NCBI GenBank assembly: GCA_040003205.1
Contig: JBDUDA010000122.1
Coordinates: 1-9,104 of the forward strand
Origin: JALYIM01 sp040003205
GTDB lineage: Bacteria > Acidobacteriota > Terriglobia > Terriglobales > Acidobacteriaceae
Direction of reading: 5' to 3'
DNA: 9,104 nt
Below are positions 1-6,765 of the stretch, in pieces. The notes beneath the pieces are model-generated. The model ran no database searches, had not been told where the DNA came from, and was given only the letters and a program-made list of their open reading frames with translations. How positions within the stretch are numbered: position 1 is the first letter of the stretch; each line of letters starts with the position of its first letter. The position numbers were made by a program, and so were the translations under genes.

Positions 1-561
1 CTGATGATCGTGCTTTCGGTTTTGCTGCTTCCGGCCATGATCATTCGCTTTTATCAGGGGTGGTTTCAGATGGTGTGCATTGACTTGCCCTTGTTCGTGG
101 CGTCCAGTTTCTCGATTTCGAGTTTCTATCTGGTTTCGCAGCGGGAGTTGTTTCCACGACGCTGGCCGAGGGCGCTTCTATACATACCTTTTCTGATGGC
201 GCTCGGAATCGGACTTACCGTCACAAACACGCGCGCTGTGCTGGAAGCCCTGGTTGGCAAGCAGACGCCTTTCGCACGCACCCCCAAGTATCGTCTGGAA
301 TCGAAAAAAGACATGGTGCGTACCCGCACTTACCGAAGGCGTTTGGGGTGGGTCCCCTGGATCGAATTGCTGATTGGCGGCTACTTCGCGTTAACCGTCT
401 ACTACGCGCTCGACAATGAGAATTATATTACTGTGCCTTTTCTTCTGCTTTTTGTCCTCGGATATTGGTATACGGGGCTGATGTCCCTGCTACAGGGACG
501 ATTTACTTCGATGTCGCTGAGCGCGGATTCTCATACCAAGCCTTTTCCTGTGGGCGTTTGA
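1..561 (+). CDS. Family 2 glycosyltransferase, C-terminal membrane part (partial)
   Basis: The reading frame is open from the first base, so the gene starts upstream; 186 residues are visible, ending at TGA 559-561. They hold about four to five hydrophobic segments, around residues 1-18, 27-45, 58-78, 116-135 and 142-160. A cytoplasmic-looking basic stretch between the third and fourth contains KQTPFARTPKY at about residues 82-92. Membrane segments followed by an 'ARTPKY'-type segment and two more helices are, to my knowledge, typical of the C-terminus of cellulose-synthase-like GT2 enzymes, which transfer sugars from nucleotide donors at the cytoplasmic membrane. The catalytic domain (DxD, QxxRW) lies outside the window, so donor, acceptor and product cannot be named. 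The tail after the last helix is short and polar. Family assignment is likely; exact function is unknown. Confidence 0.75.
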   Translation: MMIVLSVLLLPAMIIRFYQGWFQMVCIDLPLFVASSFSISSFYLVSQRELFPRRWPRALLYIPFLMALGIGLTVTNTRAVLEALVGKQTPFARTPKYRLESKKDMVRTRTYRRRLGWVPWIELLIGGYFALTVYYALDNENYITVPFLLLFVLGYWYTGLMSLLQGRFTSMSLSADSHTKPFPVGV

Positions 562-641
562 GACCCAAGCTCGGCGCGCCTTGGATGCCACCTCTCGACT
601 ATCAATTCCGACCCGAATATAGGGATACTTCGTCAATCTCA

Positions 642-661
642 CCGAGTCGCACGAGGCTCGG
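642..661 (+). terminator. Hairpin downstream of the GT2 gene (possible terminator)
   Basis: CCGAGTC (642-648) can pair with GGCTCGG (655-661): seven base pairs with one T-G wobble and a six-base loop. No T-run follows, only a pyrimidine stretch CCTTCTTC, so it is not a standard intrinsic terminator. Its position 80 bases after the stop is the main argument for a role in ending the transcript. Confidence 0.25.
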
Positions 662-767
662 CCTTCTTCAAGGGTGACAGGTCTAATAATGATATTTAGA
701 CGCACTCAGCGGCTGCATCTTCCTCGTCATTTCAGCCAAGGCCTTTTCTTTTGCTGACATACTGCGC

Positions 768-773
768 TAGAAT
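768..773 (+). promoter_or_regulatory. Candidate -10 element for the binding-lipoprotein/aminopeptidase pair
   Basis: TAGAAT matches the sigma70 -10 consensus at five of six positions. It is embedded in GCGCTAGAAT, a 10-mer that also lies just upstream of the TPR gene on the other strand. The region 17 bases upstream (TTTCTT, 745-750) is a poor -35; TTGCTG at 751-756 is only 11 bases away. Transcription would start near 780, giving a leader of about 50 bases before the GTG at 833. Confidence 0.4.
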
Positions 774-821
774 CGCTGCCGTCCTCGCTTACGCTATCCG
801 TGCTTGAGCGATTTTTGCGAC

Positions 822-826
822 GGAGG
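822..826 (+). promoter_or_regulatory. Shine-Dalgarno that fixes the lipoprotein start at 833
   Basis: GGAGG at 822-826 lies six bases before GTG 833. It is inside the longer open frame that begins with GTG at 800, so it favours 833 as the real start. The protein from 833 also begins directly with a signal-peptide n-region. Confidence 0.75.
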
Positions 827-832
827 AACTCT

Positions 833-1834
833 GTGTCCACACGAAGAAGACTGCTCTCTCTTGGCACCGTAATCGCCCTGGCATCACTCTTGCTGAATTG
901 CGGCGGACGCCATGACACCGATGAAAATTACTACCTCATATCAACCAATATTCAGGTCCCTTACTGGCATGCGGCTGGGGCGGGATTCGTCCAAGAGGCG
1001 CAGCAATGGAAGGTTCGCGCGCAATTTGTCGGACCGGCGACCTACGATCCCAAGGCAGAGCTACAAGCTTTCCGCGATGCCATGCAGCAGAAGCCGACCG
1101 GCATTTTAGTTTCGGTGGCCGATCCGAATCTTATGAAGGACGACATCGATAAAGCTGTCGCTGCCGGCATCCCGGTGATCACGATTGATTCTGATGCTCC
1201 CGCCAGCAAGCGGCTTTTCTCTATCGGGACCAATAACTATCAAGCAGGGCTTATCGGCGGCGAGCGTCTCGCCAAGGAACTGAAGGGCAAGGGGAACGTG
1301 GTTGTCTTTACTATGCCGGAACAGGTCAATCTGAAGGAGCGTTTGCATGGATATCATGACGCGCTGGAGGCCCATCCGCAAATCAAAATTACCGACGTCA
1401 TTGATATTCACGGAGACCCGCGAGTCGCCTTCGACACGACCACTCAGATGATGGGTAAGCAGAAAGACAAGATCAATGCCTTTGTGTGTCTCGAGGCCCA
1501 GGCGGGCAAAGAAGTGGCCACCGTGCTCGATAACTCAAAGGTAAAGGATAAAGTGGTGATTGCCATGGATGTGGACCCCGAGACTTTGGACTGGATTCAG
1601 AAGGGAGTGATTGCGGCTACCATCTCGCAAAAGCCGTATACGATGGCTACTTTTGGCTTGCGGATCTTGGATAACCTCCACCATCAGAAGATTTCCTCCC
1701 TCGATAAGGACTGGGCAAACGACAGTTTCGCTCCCTTGCCCGCGTTCGTCGATACCGGCGCGTCGTTGATCGATAAAGGCAACCTGGATGCGTTTCAGAC
1801 CGCTAATAAATCCGCGACGAGTACGAGCAATTGA
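833..1834 (+). CDS. Sugar-type periplasmic-binding lipoprotein (Peripla_BP_4 / LacI-like fold)
   Basis: The 333-residue product resembles ribose/xylose-type ABC transporter substrate-binding proteins. It binds a small ligand, probably a sugar or sugar-like molecule, in the periplasm; the ligand cannot be read from the sequence. The N-terminus has basic residues (TRRR, 3-6), a hydrophobic core and a lipobox LLNC with Cys23, so it is probably lipid-anchored. Asn before the Cys is unusual, and TRRRLLS is weakly Tat-like. The family pattern follows: NIQVPYWHAAGAGF near the first lobe, then GILVSVADPN, GIPVITIDSDAP, SIGTNNYQAG and a C-terminal ISQKPYTMATFGLRIL. No permease or ATPase gene is visible, so it is an orphan or part of a chemosensory or dispersed system. 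The start is GTG 833 rather than GTG 800, because of the Shine-Dalgarno at 822-826. Its TGA overlaps the next ATG. Confidence 0.85.
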   Translation: MSTRRRLLSLGTVIALASLLLNCGGRHDTDENYYLISTNIQVPYWHAAGAGFVQEAQQWKVRAQFVGPATYDPKAELQAFRDAMQQKPTGILVSVADPNLMKDDIDKAVAAGIPVITIDSDAPASKRLFSIGTNNYQAGLIGGERLAKELKGKGNVVVFTMPEQVNLKERLHGYHDALEAHPQIKITDVIDIHGDPRVAFDTTTQMMGKQKDKINAFVCLEAQAGKEVATVLDNSKVKDKVVIAMDVDPETLDWIQKGVIAATISQKPYTMATFGLRILDNLHHQKISSLDKDWANDSFAPLPAFVDTGASLIDKGNLDAFQTANKSATSTSN

Positions 1835-3177
1835 TGCGGCGGCAGAGTCTGCTGAACGTACTGATCGCAGTCGCCGTGTTTTCAGGCGCGCTGGCCCTGG
1901 CCCTGGAACGTCAGCCAGGCGCCGACTACAAGGCGCGTCGACAATCGCTCGCCGCTAAGGCTAAGGGTGGCGCCATCCTGCTGTTCGCGACGGTAGAGGC
2001 GGAAGGGCCGAACGACATTTACGGTTATCGTCCGGACGACAGCTTTTATTATCTTTCGGGATGGCCTGAGCCGGGTGCAGCGATCCTGATCATTGCGGAG
2101 GCGGCGGCCAAAGACAATTTGCCCGCACATCCTTATTCTGAAGTCTTATTTCTGCCGAGCCGCAATTCTTCCCAGGAAAAATGGACTGGTCCGAAATTAG
2201 GGCCGGACAGCACCGATGCCGCTCGAGTTACTGGCTTTGACCGCGTCGAGGCCTTGGATAATTTGCGATCCGAGCTGGTTAAAATTGCGGGAGGCCCGAT
2301 TTACACAGACATGGGCGCTGCCGATTCGACTCCCGCCTCGACTGCTCCCCTCCAATGGCTGAAGCGGGCCAACGCCTTCCCTGTGGGAGCGTCGTTTCAG
2401 GACGTCAAACCTCTGCTTACCTCCCTGAGAACCTTCAAGGATGACGGCGAGATCGAACTGATTCGCAAAGCCACGAATGCTTCGATTGCTGCCCAGTTGT
2501 CAGCGATGCGCGCTATGAAGCCCGGGATGAGCGAGCGCGAAATATCCGCCTTGCTGCAATACGAATGGGGAAAACGCGGATGCGAGCGCCCGGCCTACGC
2601 GCCGATCGTGGGGTCCGGACTGAATTCCACAGTGTTGCATTATTCCGACGATTCCGGTTCCATTCGAGCAGGCGATCTAGTTGTGATTGACGCGGCCGGA
2701 GAATACTCAATGTATGCGTCCGACATCACGCGCACGCTCCCTGCCTCGGGCAAATTTACTCCCCGGCAACGGGAAATCTACGACATAGTGCTGGCTGCGC
2801 AGAAAGCGGCTATTGATGCGTTCCGTTCGGGGCAATCCTCGCTCAAGCGCACTTCTCCTAATTCGCTGTACAAGGTTGCCTTTGACTACATCAACTCCCA
2901 CGGCAAAGATTCACACGGGGAACCATTGGGAAAATACTTCATTCATGGGCTGAGTCATTACCTCGGCTTAAACGTGCATGACGACGGCGATTATGACGTC
3001 CCTCTAGGGCCAGGCGCTGTTTTTACGATTGAACCGGGGATATACATCCCGGAAGAGAAGTTGGGCGTTCGGATTGAGGATGACTTCTACGTGGATCGCA
3101 GTGGAAAGCTGATCAACCTTACCGAATCTCTTCCCCATGTCGCGGATGACGTGGAGCGGGCGATGTCTGGTAAGTAG
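1834..3177 (+). CDS. pepP: Secreted Xaa-Pro aminopeptidase (aminopeptidase P, family M24B)
   Basis: The 447-residue enzyme should remove an N-terminal residue preceding proline, using two metal ions. An N-terminal AMP_N-like domain (about 25-190, with DSFYYLSGWPEPGA) precedes the pita-bread M24 domain (about 205-440). All five metal ligands can be assigned by motif: Asp286 (VVIDAAGE), Asp297 (ASDITRT), His375 (HGLSHYLG), Glu400 (TIEPGIY) and Glu415 (RIEDD). His269, His371 and His382 match further active-site histidines of the E. coli enzyme in spacing. Residues 1-24 form a signal peptide, so unlike cytosolic PepP this copy is exported. ATG 1834 is preferred over TTG 1831; it shares its A with the TGA of the binding-lipoprotein gene (TGATG), which implies translational coupling. 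It probably processes proline-containing peptides in the periplasm. Confidence 0.9.
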   Translation: MRRQSLLNVLIAVAVFSGALALALERQPGADYKARRQSLAAKAKGGAILLFATVEAEGPNDIYGYRPDDSFYYLSGWPEPGAAILIIAEAAAKDNLPAHPYSEVLFLPSRNSSQEKWTGPKLGPDSTDAARVTGFDRVEALDNLRSELVKIAGGPIYTDMGAADSTPASTAPLQWLKRANAFPVGASFQDVKPLLTSLRTFKDDGEIELIRKATNASIAAQLSAMRAMKPGMSEREISALLQYEWGKRGCERPAYAPIVGSGLNSTVLHYSDDSGSIRAGDLVVIDAAGEYSMYASDITRTLPASGKFTPRQREIYDIVLAAQKAAIDAFRSGQSSLKRTSPNSLYKVAFDYINSHGKDSHGEPLGKYFIHGLSHYLGLNVHDDGDYDVPLGPGAVFTIEPGIYIPEEKLGVRIEDDFYVDRSGKLINLTESLPHVADDVERAMSGK

Positions 3178-3270
3178 GTGCTGGCGATAGTGTCCAGCAA
3201 AATAATTCCCGGGAAATAATCCTTCCAACCCCGGTACCGCAGGCGAGTTCCTTTGGTATCCTAAGTAATC
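3178..3270. other. Spacer with inverted repeats after the aminopeptidase gene
   Basis: Two inverted repeats are visible: TGCTGG (3179-3184) with CCAGCA (3194-3199), starting two bases after the stop, and the perfect palindrome TTCCCGGGAA (3206-3215). Neither is followed by a T-run. The first may be a weak 3' hairpin. The second could be an operator, but nothing ties it to a named regulator. Confidence 0.3.
3254..3262 (+). promoter_or_regulatory. Candidate extended -10 before the small membrane protein gene
   Basis: TGGTATCCT has the TGn extension and a four-of-six match to TATAAT. It ends eight bases before GTG 3271, so transcription would begin at or next to the start codon. There is no good -35. 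It could drive the small gene together with bioY and mqnD. Confidence 0.3.
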
Positions 3271-3426
3271 GTGCGAATGATGTGGTGGTTCATCATTCTG
3301 GCTTTTGCCGTGGCCGCCATATCAGGGGTAGGTCTTGCGCTCTACCTGCGGATTCGCCCGCATGTGAAAGCCTCAAACATCGAAGACCGCGATGAAACCA
3401 CGCGGACAGAAGCCGACAGTCGCTAG
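3271..3426 (+). CDS. Small single-pass membrane protein, 51 aa (hypothetical)
   Basis: A 52-codon frame runs from GTG 3271 to TAG 3424-3426. The product begins MRMMWWFIILAFAVAAISG and has one clear transmembrane segment (about residues 4-26). A short basic flank (LRIRPHVK, 26-33) and an acidic, polar tail rich in Asp, Glu, Arg and Thr (36-51) follow. The positive-inside rule would place the C-terminus in the cytoplasm. The start is uncertain: ATG 3277 and ATG 3280 are in frame and there is no Shine-Dalgarno. Bioinformatically it looks like a real protein: hydrophobic block, charged tail, and a stop 18 bases before bioY in the same direction. I do not recognise a family. Co-transcription with bioY and mqnD is likely; a helper role for the transporter is only a guess. 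Confidence 0.55.
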   Translation: MRMMWWFIILAFAVAAISGVGLALYLRIRPHVKASNIEDRDETTRTEADSR

Positions 3427-3444
3427 CTCACGGAGCTGAACAAC

Positions 3445-4020
3445 ATGGCAAAAACGACAACTCAAGCGCTGCCCCATCCTCGGATCACAGCGGTCTCGGA
3501 GCAGGTTGCAATTGTGATTGCCGCGAGCTTGTTTGTTGCATTGTGCGCCCGGGTCGTGCTTCCACTTCCGTTCACCCCGGTACCGCTGACGCTTGGGAAC
3601 TTCGCGGTGCTGCTGGTTGGACTTACACTTGGAAGTCGTCGCGGTTTCGCTGCACTGGCGCTGTACCTTCTCGAAGGCTCGGCGGGAATGCCGGTGTTCA
3701 GCCCAACCGGGCCGGGTGGACTTGCGCAGTTACTCGGACCTACAGGCGGATTCCTGCTCGCTTATCCGTTCGTCGCCGCGCTAGCGGGTTGGATTGTTGA
3801 ACGAGGACGGACAACTTTTGTGCGATCCGCTGTCGCTGGGTTAGTTGCCGAAATTTTGCTGTTTGCCAGCGGAATTGCATGGCTTGCTGTGTTAACCCAT
3901 TCCCTGGCGCAAGCCGTGCGCTTCGGACTTTACTGGTTTATCTTCGCCGAGATCATAAAGATCATGATGGCGGCGGCCATTTCCGCCGGATGGCAGTTTG
4001 CTCATAAGTCACAGGAGTAA
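3445..4020 (+). CDS. bioY: Biotin transporter BioY (ECF S-component)
   Basis: The 191-residue membrane protein belongs to the BioY family, the biotin-binding S-component of energy-coupling factor transporters. It has about six hydrophobic segments and the family's conserved region: PLPFTPVPLTLGNFAVLL near residues 39-56, then SRRGFAALALYLLEG, GMPVF and GPTGGFLLAYP. Length is normal for BioY. GGAG at 3432-3435 lies nine bases before ATG 3445. No bioM/ecfA or bioN/ecfT gene is visible, so it either uses a shared ECF module encoded elsewhere or works alone, as reported for some BioY proteins. I see no convincing BirA-type operator upstream. It sits between a small membrane protein gene and mqnD, eight bases from the latter. 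Confidence 0.93.
   Translation: MAKTTTQALPHPRITAVSEQVAIVIAASLFVALCARVVLPLPFTPVPLTLGNFAVLLVGLTLGSRRGFAALALYLLEGSAGMPVFSPTGPGGLAQLLGPTGGFLLAYPFVAALAGWIVERGRTTFVRSAVAGLVAEILLFASGIAWLAVLTHSLAQAVRFGLYWFIFAEIIKIMMAAAISAGWQFAHKSQE
4013..4017 (+). promoter_or_regulatory. Ribosome binding site of mqnD inside the end of bioY
   Basis: AGGAG at 4013-4017 lies within the last codons of bioY, 11 bases before ATG 4029. That spacing is slightly long. An in-frame TAA (4026-4028) directly precedes the ATG, so no earlier start is possible. The arrangement suggests that mqnD translation follows that of bioY. Confidence 0.6.
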
Positions 4021-4028
4021 GTTTTTAA

Positions 4029-4922
4029 ATGTCTACGCAGATCATTCATCCCGAAGTCGCAGATCCAAGTGGTGCTCCCCTTCATACGCGCGAAATATCC
4101 ATCGCACACAGTCCAGATTCCGACGACGCTTTCATGTTCTACGCTCTCGCGACCAATAAAGTACGGGCGTCCGGACTGCGGTTCACGCATACTTTGAGCG
4201 ATATCGAGAGCTTGAATCGCAAAGCGATGGAGGGTGACGGAGTCTACGATGTGACAGCGATTTCTTTCCACGCTTATCCTTATATTCAGGACAAGTATGC
4301 GTTGCTACCCAGCGGTGCCAGCGTGGGTGAAGGTTATGGACCGATGCTGGTTGCGAGTCGTCCATTCACTGAAAATCAGATTAAAGGAAAACGAATTGCT
4401 ATTCCTGGGACCCTGACGACGGCGAATCTGGTGCTACGGCTTTTTGCGCCCGGCATTGAGACGGAGGTCGTCCCATTCGACCAGATCATTCCTCAAGTGT
4501 TGGAGGGCAAATTCGAGGCTGGACTCATTATTCATGAGGGCCAGTTGACTTACGACAAGTCTGGACTGCATCGCATCGTGGACCTCGGCAAGTGGTGGCA
4601 GAAAGTCACCGGGCTTCCGCTACCGCTCGGGGGAAATGTCATCCGCCGCGACCTCGGACCTGAACTCATCGCGAATGTCTCGACCGCTCTCTCGACCAGC
4701 ATTCGGTACGCGCTGGACCATCGTGAGGAAGCGCTTGCTTATTCCATGCAGTTCGCGCGCGATCTCGATTCCCAGCTCGCTGACAGGTTTGTGGGCATGT
4801 ACGTCAATGAGCGCACGCTGGACTATGGGAACGATGGCCGCGAAGCGGTACGGCGGCTTTTGGATATGGGCCACAAGGCTGGCATTATTCCGCAAGAGCC
4901 CAAGGTAGAGTTCGTCGGCTAG
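4029..4922 (+). CDS. mqnD: 1,4-dihydroxy-6-naphthoate synthase MqnD (futalosine pathway)
   Basis: The 297-residue protein belongs to the MqnA/MqnD family (periplasmic-binding-protein fold, cytoplasmic). MqnD converts cyclic dehypoxanthine futalosine to 1,4-dihydroxy-6-naphthoate in the alternative menaquinone route. Features seen are HSPDSDDAFMFYA at about 26-38 (the family's start-of-fold loop), DVTAISFHAYPYI, GPMLVASRPF, GKRIAIPGTLTTANLVLRLF and IIHEGQLTY with His169. His169 probably corresponds to the catalytic His reported for Thermus MqnD; that match is by motif, not alignment. MqnA-type sequence (SYLNTKPL) is absent, which favours MqnD. About 20 residues precede the fold, but the upstream in-frame stop and lack of a nearer start support ATG 4029. 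It follows bioY by eight bases. No other mqn gene is in the window. Confidence 0.88.
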   Translation: MSTQIIHPEVADPSGAPLHTREISIAHSPDSDDAFMFYALATNKVRASGLRFTHTLSDIESLNRKAMEGDGVYDVTAISFHAYPYIQDKYALLPSGASVGEGYGPMLVASRPFTENQIKGKRIAIPGTLTTANLVLRLFAPGIETEVVPFDQIIPQVLEGKFEAGLIIHEGQLTYDKSGLHRIVDLGKWWQKVTGLPLPLGGNVIRRDLGPELIANVSTALSTSIRYALDHREEALAYSMQFARDLDSQLADRFVGMYVNERTLDYGNDGREAVRRLLDMGHKAGIIPQEPKVEFVG

Positions 4923-4926
4923 TGTA

Positions 4927-4956
4927 TTGGTGGGACTATCCGTTTTTACCCACCAA
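4927..4956. terminator. Perfect 8-bp hairpin between convergent genes (possible bidirectional terminator)
   Basis: TTGGTGGG (4927-4934) is fully complementary to CCCACCAA (4949-4956), with a 14-base loop that includes five Ts. It begins five bases after the mqnD stop and lies 68 bases beyond the stop of the converging peptidase gene. No T-run follows the stem on either strand, so it may be a transcript-end structure that needs Rho or protects against exonucleases, rather than a classical intrinsic terminator. Confidence 0.4.
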
Positions 4957-5023
4957 GCGAAGTTTGGGCTGGATTTCGTTGGCAGCAGCTTCTAACGCCA
5001 AACCCGTTCCAGACTCTTTCCTG

Positions 5024-6748
5024 CTACTTCACGGTCTCTCGAAAAGAAAATATCGGATCAATATCCACGGGCAGATCCGAGGTAGACTTCAGAGATTCCT
5101 GCAAGTCTGCCGGCATGACATCGTACTTCTTGAACCAATTTTCAGCCCGCTCGCGAGCTCCCTTTGCTTCGATATCCAACAGCTCTTTGGTTAAGGCAGC
5201 CAGGACTTCGGGCATGCGCGCATAGTCAATCGCATATCTTCCTGACTGCTGACGCTGAATTGCCTGATGTTCGAGGAGATAATTGAATTCCATCATCTCG
5301 GCCTGGCCATGAGCCTCTCCGATGCCGAAGCGGACCGTTCGAAAAATTCCTGCGATGTACGAAGCATAGTATTCTTCGAGCTTTTCCTTCGGCAGAACAT
5401 CGCGGTCCACCAACCATTTGAGTCCGAACATTCCGGCTACATCCGCCTTGGCTTCTTCGAGTCCGCCAAACACCGGTCCAATCGCCTCGCGAATTTCCAG
5501 CTGGCCTGATGCAGTTCGTGCGAAGGCTGGACCCAACCCGTGGGCGATCTCGTGCATGATGGTTCCCAAGAGGTAACCTTCGCCGGATGCCTTTGCCGCT
5601 TGCTCGGGCAGCATCATGTGCTTCGCAACCGGCAGGATCACGTAATTCACACGCGCGTCCATAAAGTTCTTGAAGAAGATTTTTTTGCTGCCGTGTTCTT
5701 CGTGGACACGAGGATCGTTGGGCAAGTTGTCGGCCACCGCCTGGTAGCCATGGTCCAGATCGCCGGCGCGAAATGGGACGTCCATCACTTCCATGGGAGT
5801 TTCCAAGCCACGCTTCGAAGGCCTGTCCTCCGCTTGCAGGGGCAATGCGTCCTGAATTTCGGGAACATATTTTTGGAACATGGCAAGCTTTTGGCTCTCT
5901 CCCGCATTTCGCACCATCACCGCCGCTCCATAGGTCGCTTTCACCCCCAGAAGGCCGTCGTCGTAGGTTTCATAGGGAGCGAAGATCACATCAAACTTAT
6001 TATCTTTGAGAGCGAGCCATGCAATATCACTCTTCAGATAATCATCCGTCAAAAGAGCGTCGGCGCGAAGGCGCAAGAATTCAGCGAAAGCCGCATTAGT
6101 GCTGAGCTTTGCTGCTTCGCGCAGATTGCGTGCTGCGGGCTCCAGAAATGAACGGTAGGCGATGTGATAAGGCAGCCCTTCCAGATCTTCGCCATGCCAA
6201 CGGACGACCGTGGTCGAACTGTAAATCTCACCTTTCTTTTCAGGATGCTCTTGAACGTACTTCTCGACCTGATCGCGAGTCAGCGATTGAGGATAGAAGC
6301 CGCGCCCCGGTGGCATGGGCGTAGTCCCGACGAACGGCTTATTTTCGTCGAGCAGGTCGTAGCGTGACGCATTGATGTCGAGATAGCGATGCAGTTTTCG
6401 GTCTCGAGGATTTCGGCTCGGAGCCAGAGACTGGTAGAGAGTGAGGCCCTCCAGATCCATTTGCCGCCAGTAAATTTGTTCCAGATAGCGCGAGGCAGCC
6501 ACCAATTTCCCAACCATCCTCACTTCACGAGAAGAAAAGCCAGCGGAATGAAATGGCATCTGGACCGCGCGAAATCTGTCGAGCCGCGCAGAGAGGTCTG
6601 GCACTACCTGCATGCCGGCCGATAGAGCTCCTCTGGCGGCGGATCCAGTCATTACTCTGGGTTGATTGCTGCGAGCCTTCTGGGCCGAAGAAAAAATTGA
6701 AACCGAAACAAGAACGATCAGTGCAACAACACCCGGGGTCTTTTTCAT
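5024..6748 (-). CDS. Exported M49-like zinc peptidase (dipeptidyl-peptidase III family, HExxH variant)
   Basis: The 574-residue product has a signal peptide (MKKTPGVVALIVLVSVSIFS, about 1-22) and should act in the periplasm. The zinc site is HEIAHG (His399, Glu400, His403). It is followed 27-28 residues later by LEEAKAD, whose Glu431/Glu432 would supply the third ligand. Classical dipeptidyl-peptidase III has a six-residue HExxGH motif. The five-residue HExxH followed by GxGP and EEAKAD matches, from memory, the M49 relatives fused to Nudix domains in plants and some bacterial members. It is shorter than the roughly 700-residue classical enzymes and has no Nudix domain. Peptidase activity and substrate are inferred. 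ATG 6748 is chosen because the signal peptide starts there; the frame extends to 6841, but that extension looks non-coding. It has no Shine-Dalgarno and lies 94 bases after the TPR gene. Confidence 0.8.
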   Translation of the reverse strand: MKKTPGVVALIVLVSVSIFSSAQKARSNQPRVMTGSAARGALSAGMQVVPDLSARLDRFRAVQMPFHSAGFSSREVRMVGKLVAASRYLEQIYWRQMDLEGLTLYQSLAPSRNPRDRKLHRYLDINASRYDLLDENKPFVGTTPMPPGRGFYPQSLTRDQVEKYVQEHPEKKGEIYSSTTVVRWHGEDLEGLPYHIAYRSFLEPAARNLREAAKLSTNAAFAEFLRLRADALLTDDYLKSDIAWLALKDNKFDVIFAPYETYDDGLLGVKATYGAAVMVRNAGESQKLAMFQKYVPEIQDALPLQAEDRPSKRGLETPMEVMDVPFRAGDLDHGYQAVADNLPNDPRVHEEHGSKKIFFKNFMDARVNYVILPVAKHMMLPEQAAKASGEGYLLGTIMHEIAHGLGPAFARTASGQLEIREAIGPVFGGLEEAKADVAGMFGLKWLVDRDVLPKEKLEEYYASYIAGIFRTVRFGIGEAHGQAEMMEFNYLLEHQAIQRQQSGRYAIDYARMPEVLAALTKELLDIEAKGARERAENWFKKYDVMPADLQESLKSTSDLPVDIDPIFSFRETVK

Positions 6749-6756
6749 CTCGGCGA

Positions 6757-6765
6757 AGTCTAGCA
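6757..6765 (-). promoter_or_regulatory. Candidate extended -10 directly before the M49-like gene
   Basis: On the minus strand TGCTAGACT provides a TGn extension and a TAGACT hexamer (four of six to TATAAT). Eight bases, TCGCCGAG, separate it from the ATG at 6748. A transcript from here would start at or within one or two bases of the ATG, in keeping with the missing Shine-Dalgarno. No clear -35 is present. Confidence 0.35.

Larger units (their letters stand above)
562..832. other. Intergenic region between GT2 gene and binding-lipoprotein gene
   Basis: These 271 bases contain no credible gene: open frames on either strand are short, lack a ribosome binding site and have no recognisable protein features. 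It holds a possible hairpin (642-661), a candidate promoter -10 element (768-773) and the ribosome binding site of the next gene (822-826). Confidence 0.6.

Noticed and set aside
800..832. Longer start (GTG 800) for the binding lipoprotein, adding 11 residues
   Set aside because: A good Shine-Dalgarno (GGAGG, 822-826) lies inside this extension, and the signal peptide begins properly at GTG 833.
3427..3444. Possible biotin-responsive operator or riboswitch before bioY
   Set aside because: The gap is 18 bases and contains only the ribosome binding site; no BirA-type inverted repeat or riboswitch core is visible further upstream.
3228..3589. 13-base repeat ACCCCGGTACCGC at about 3228-3240 and in bioY at about 3575-3589
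   Set aside because: One such repeat is expected by chance in a window of this size, and the bioY copy is explained by the conserved TPVPLT codons.
5540..6151. 203-codon open frame on the plus strand, antisense to the M49-like gene
   Set aside because: It lies entirely inside a well-supported gene on the other strand, has no ribosome binding site and shows no family features; it looks like a mirror frame.
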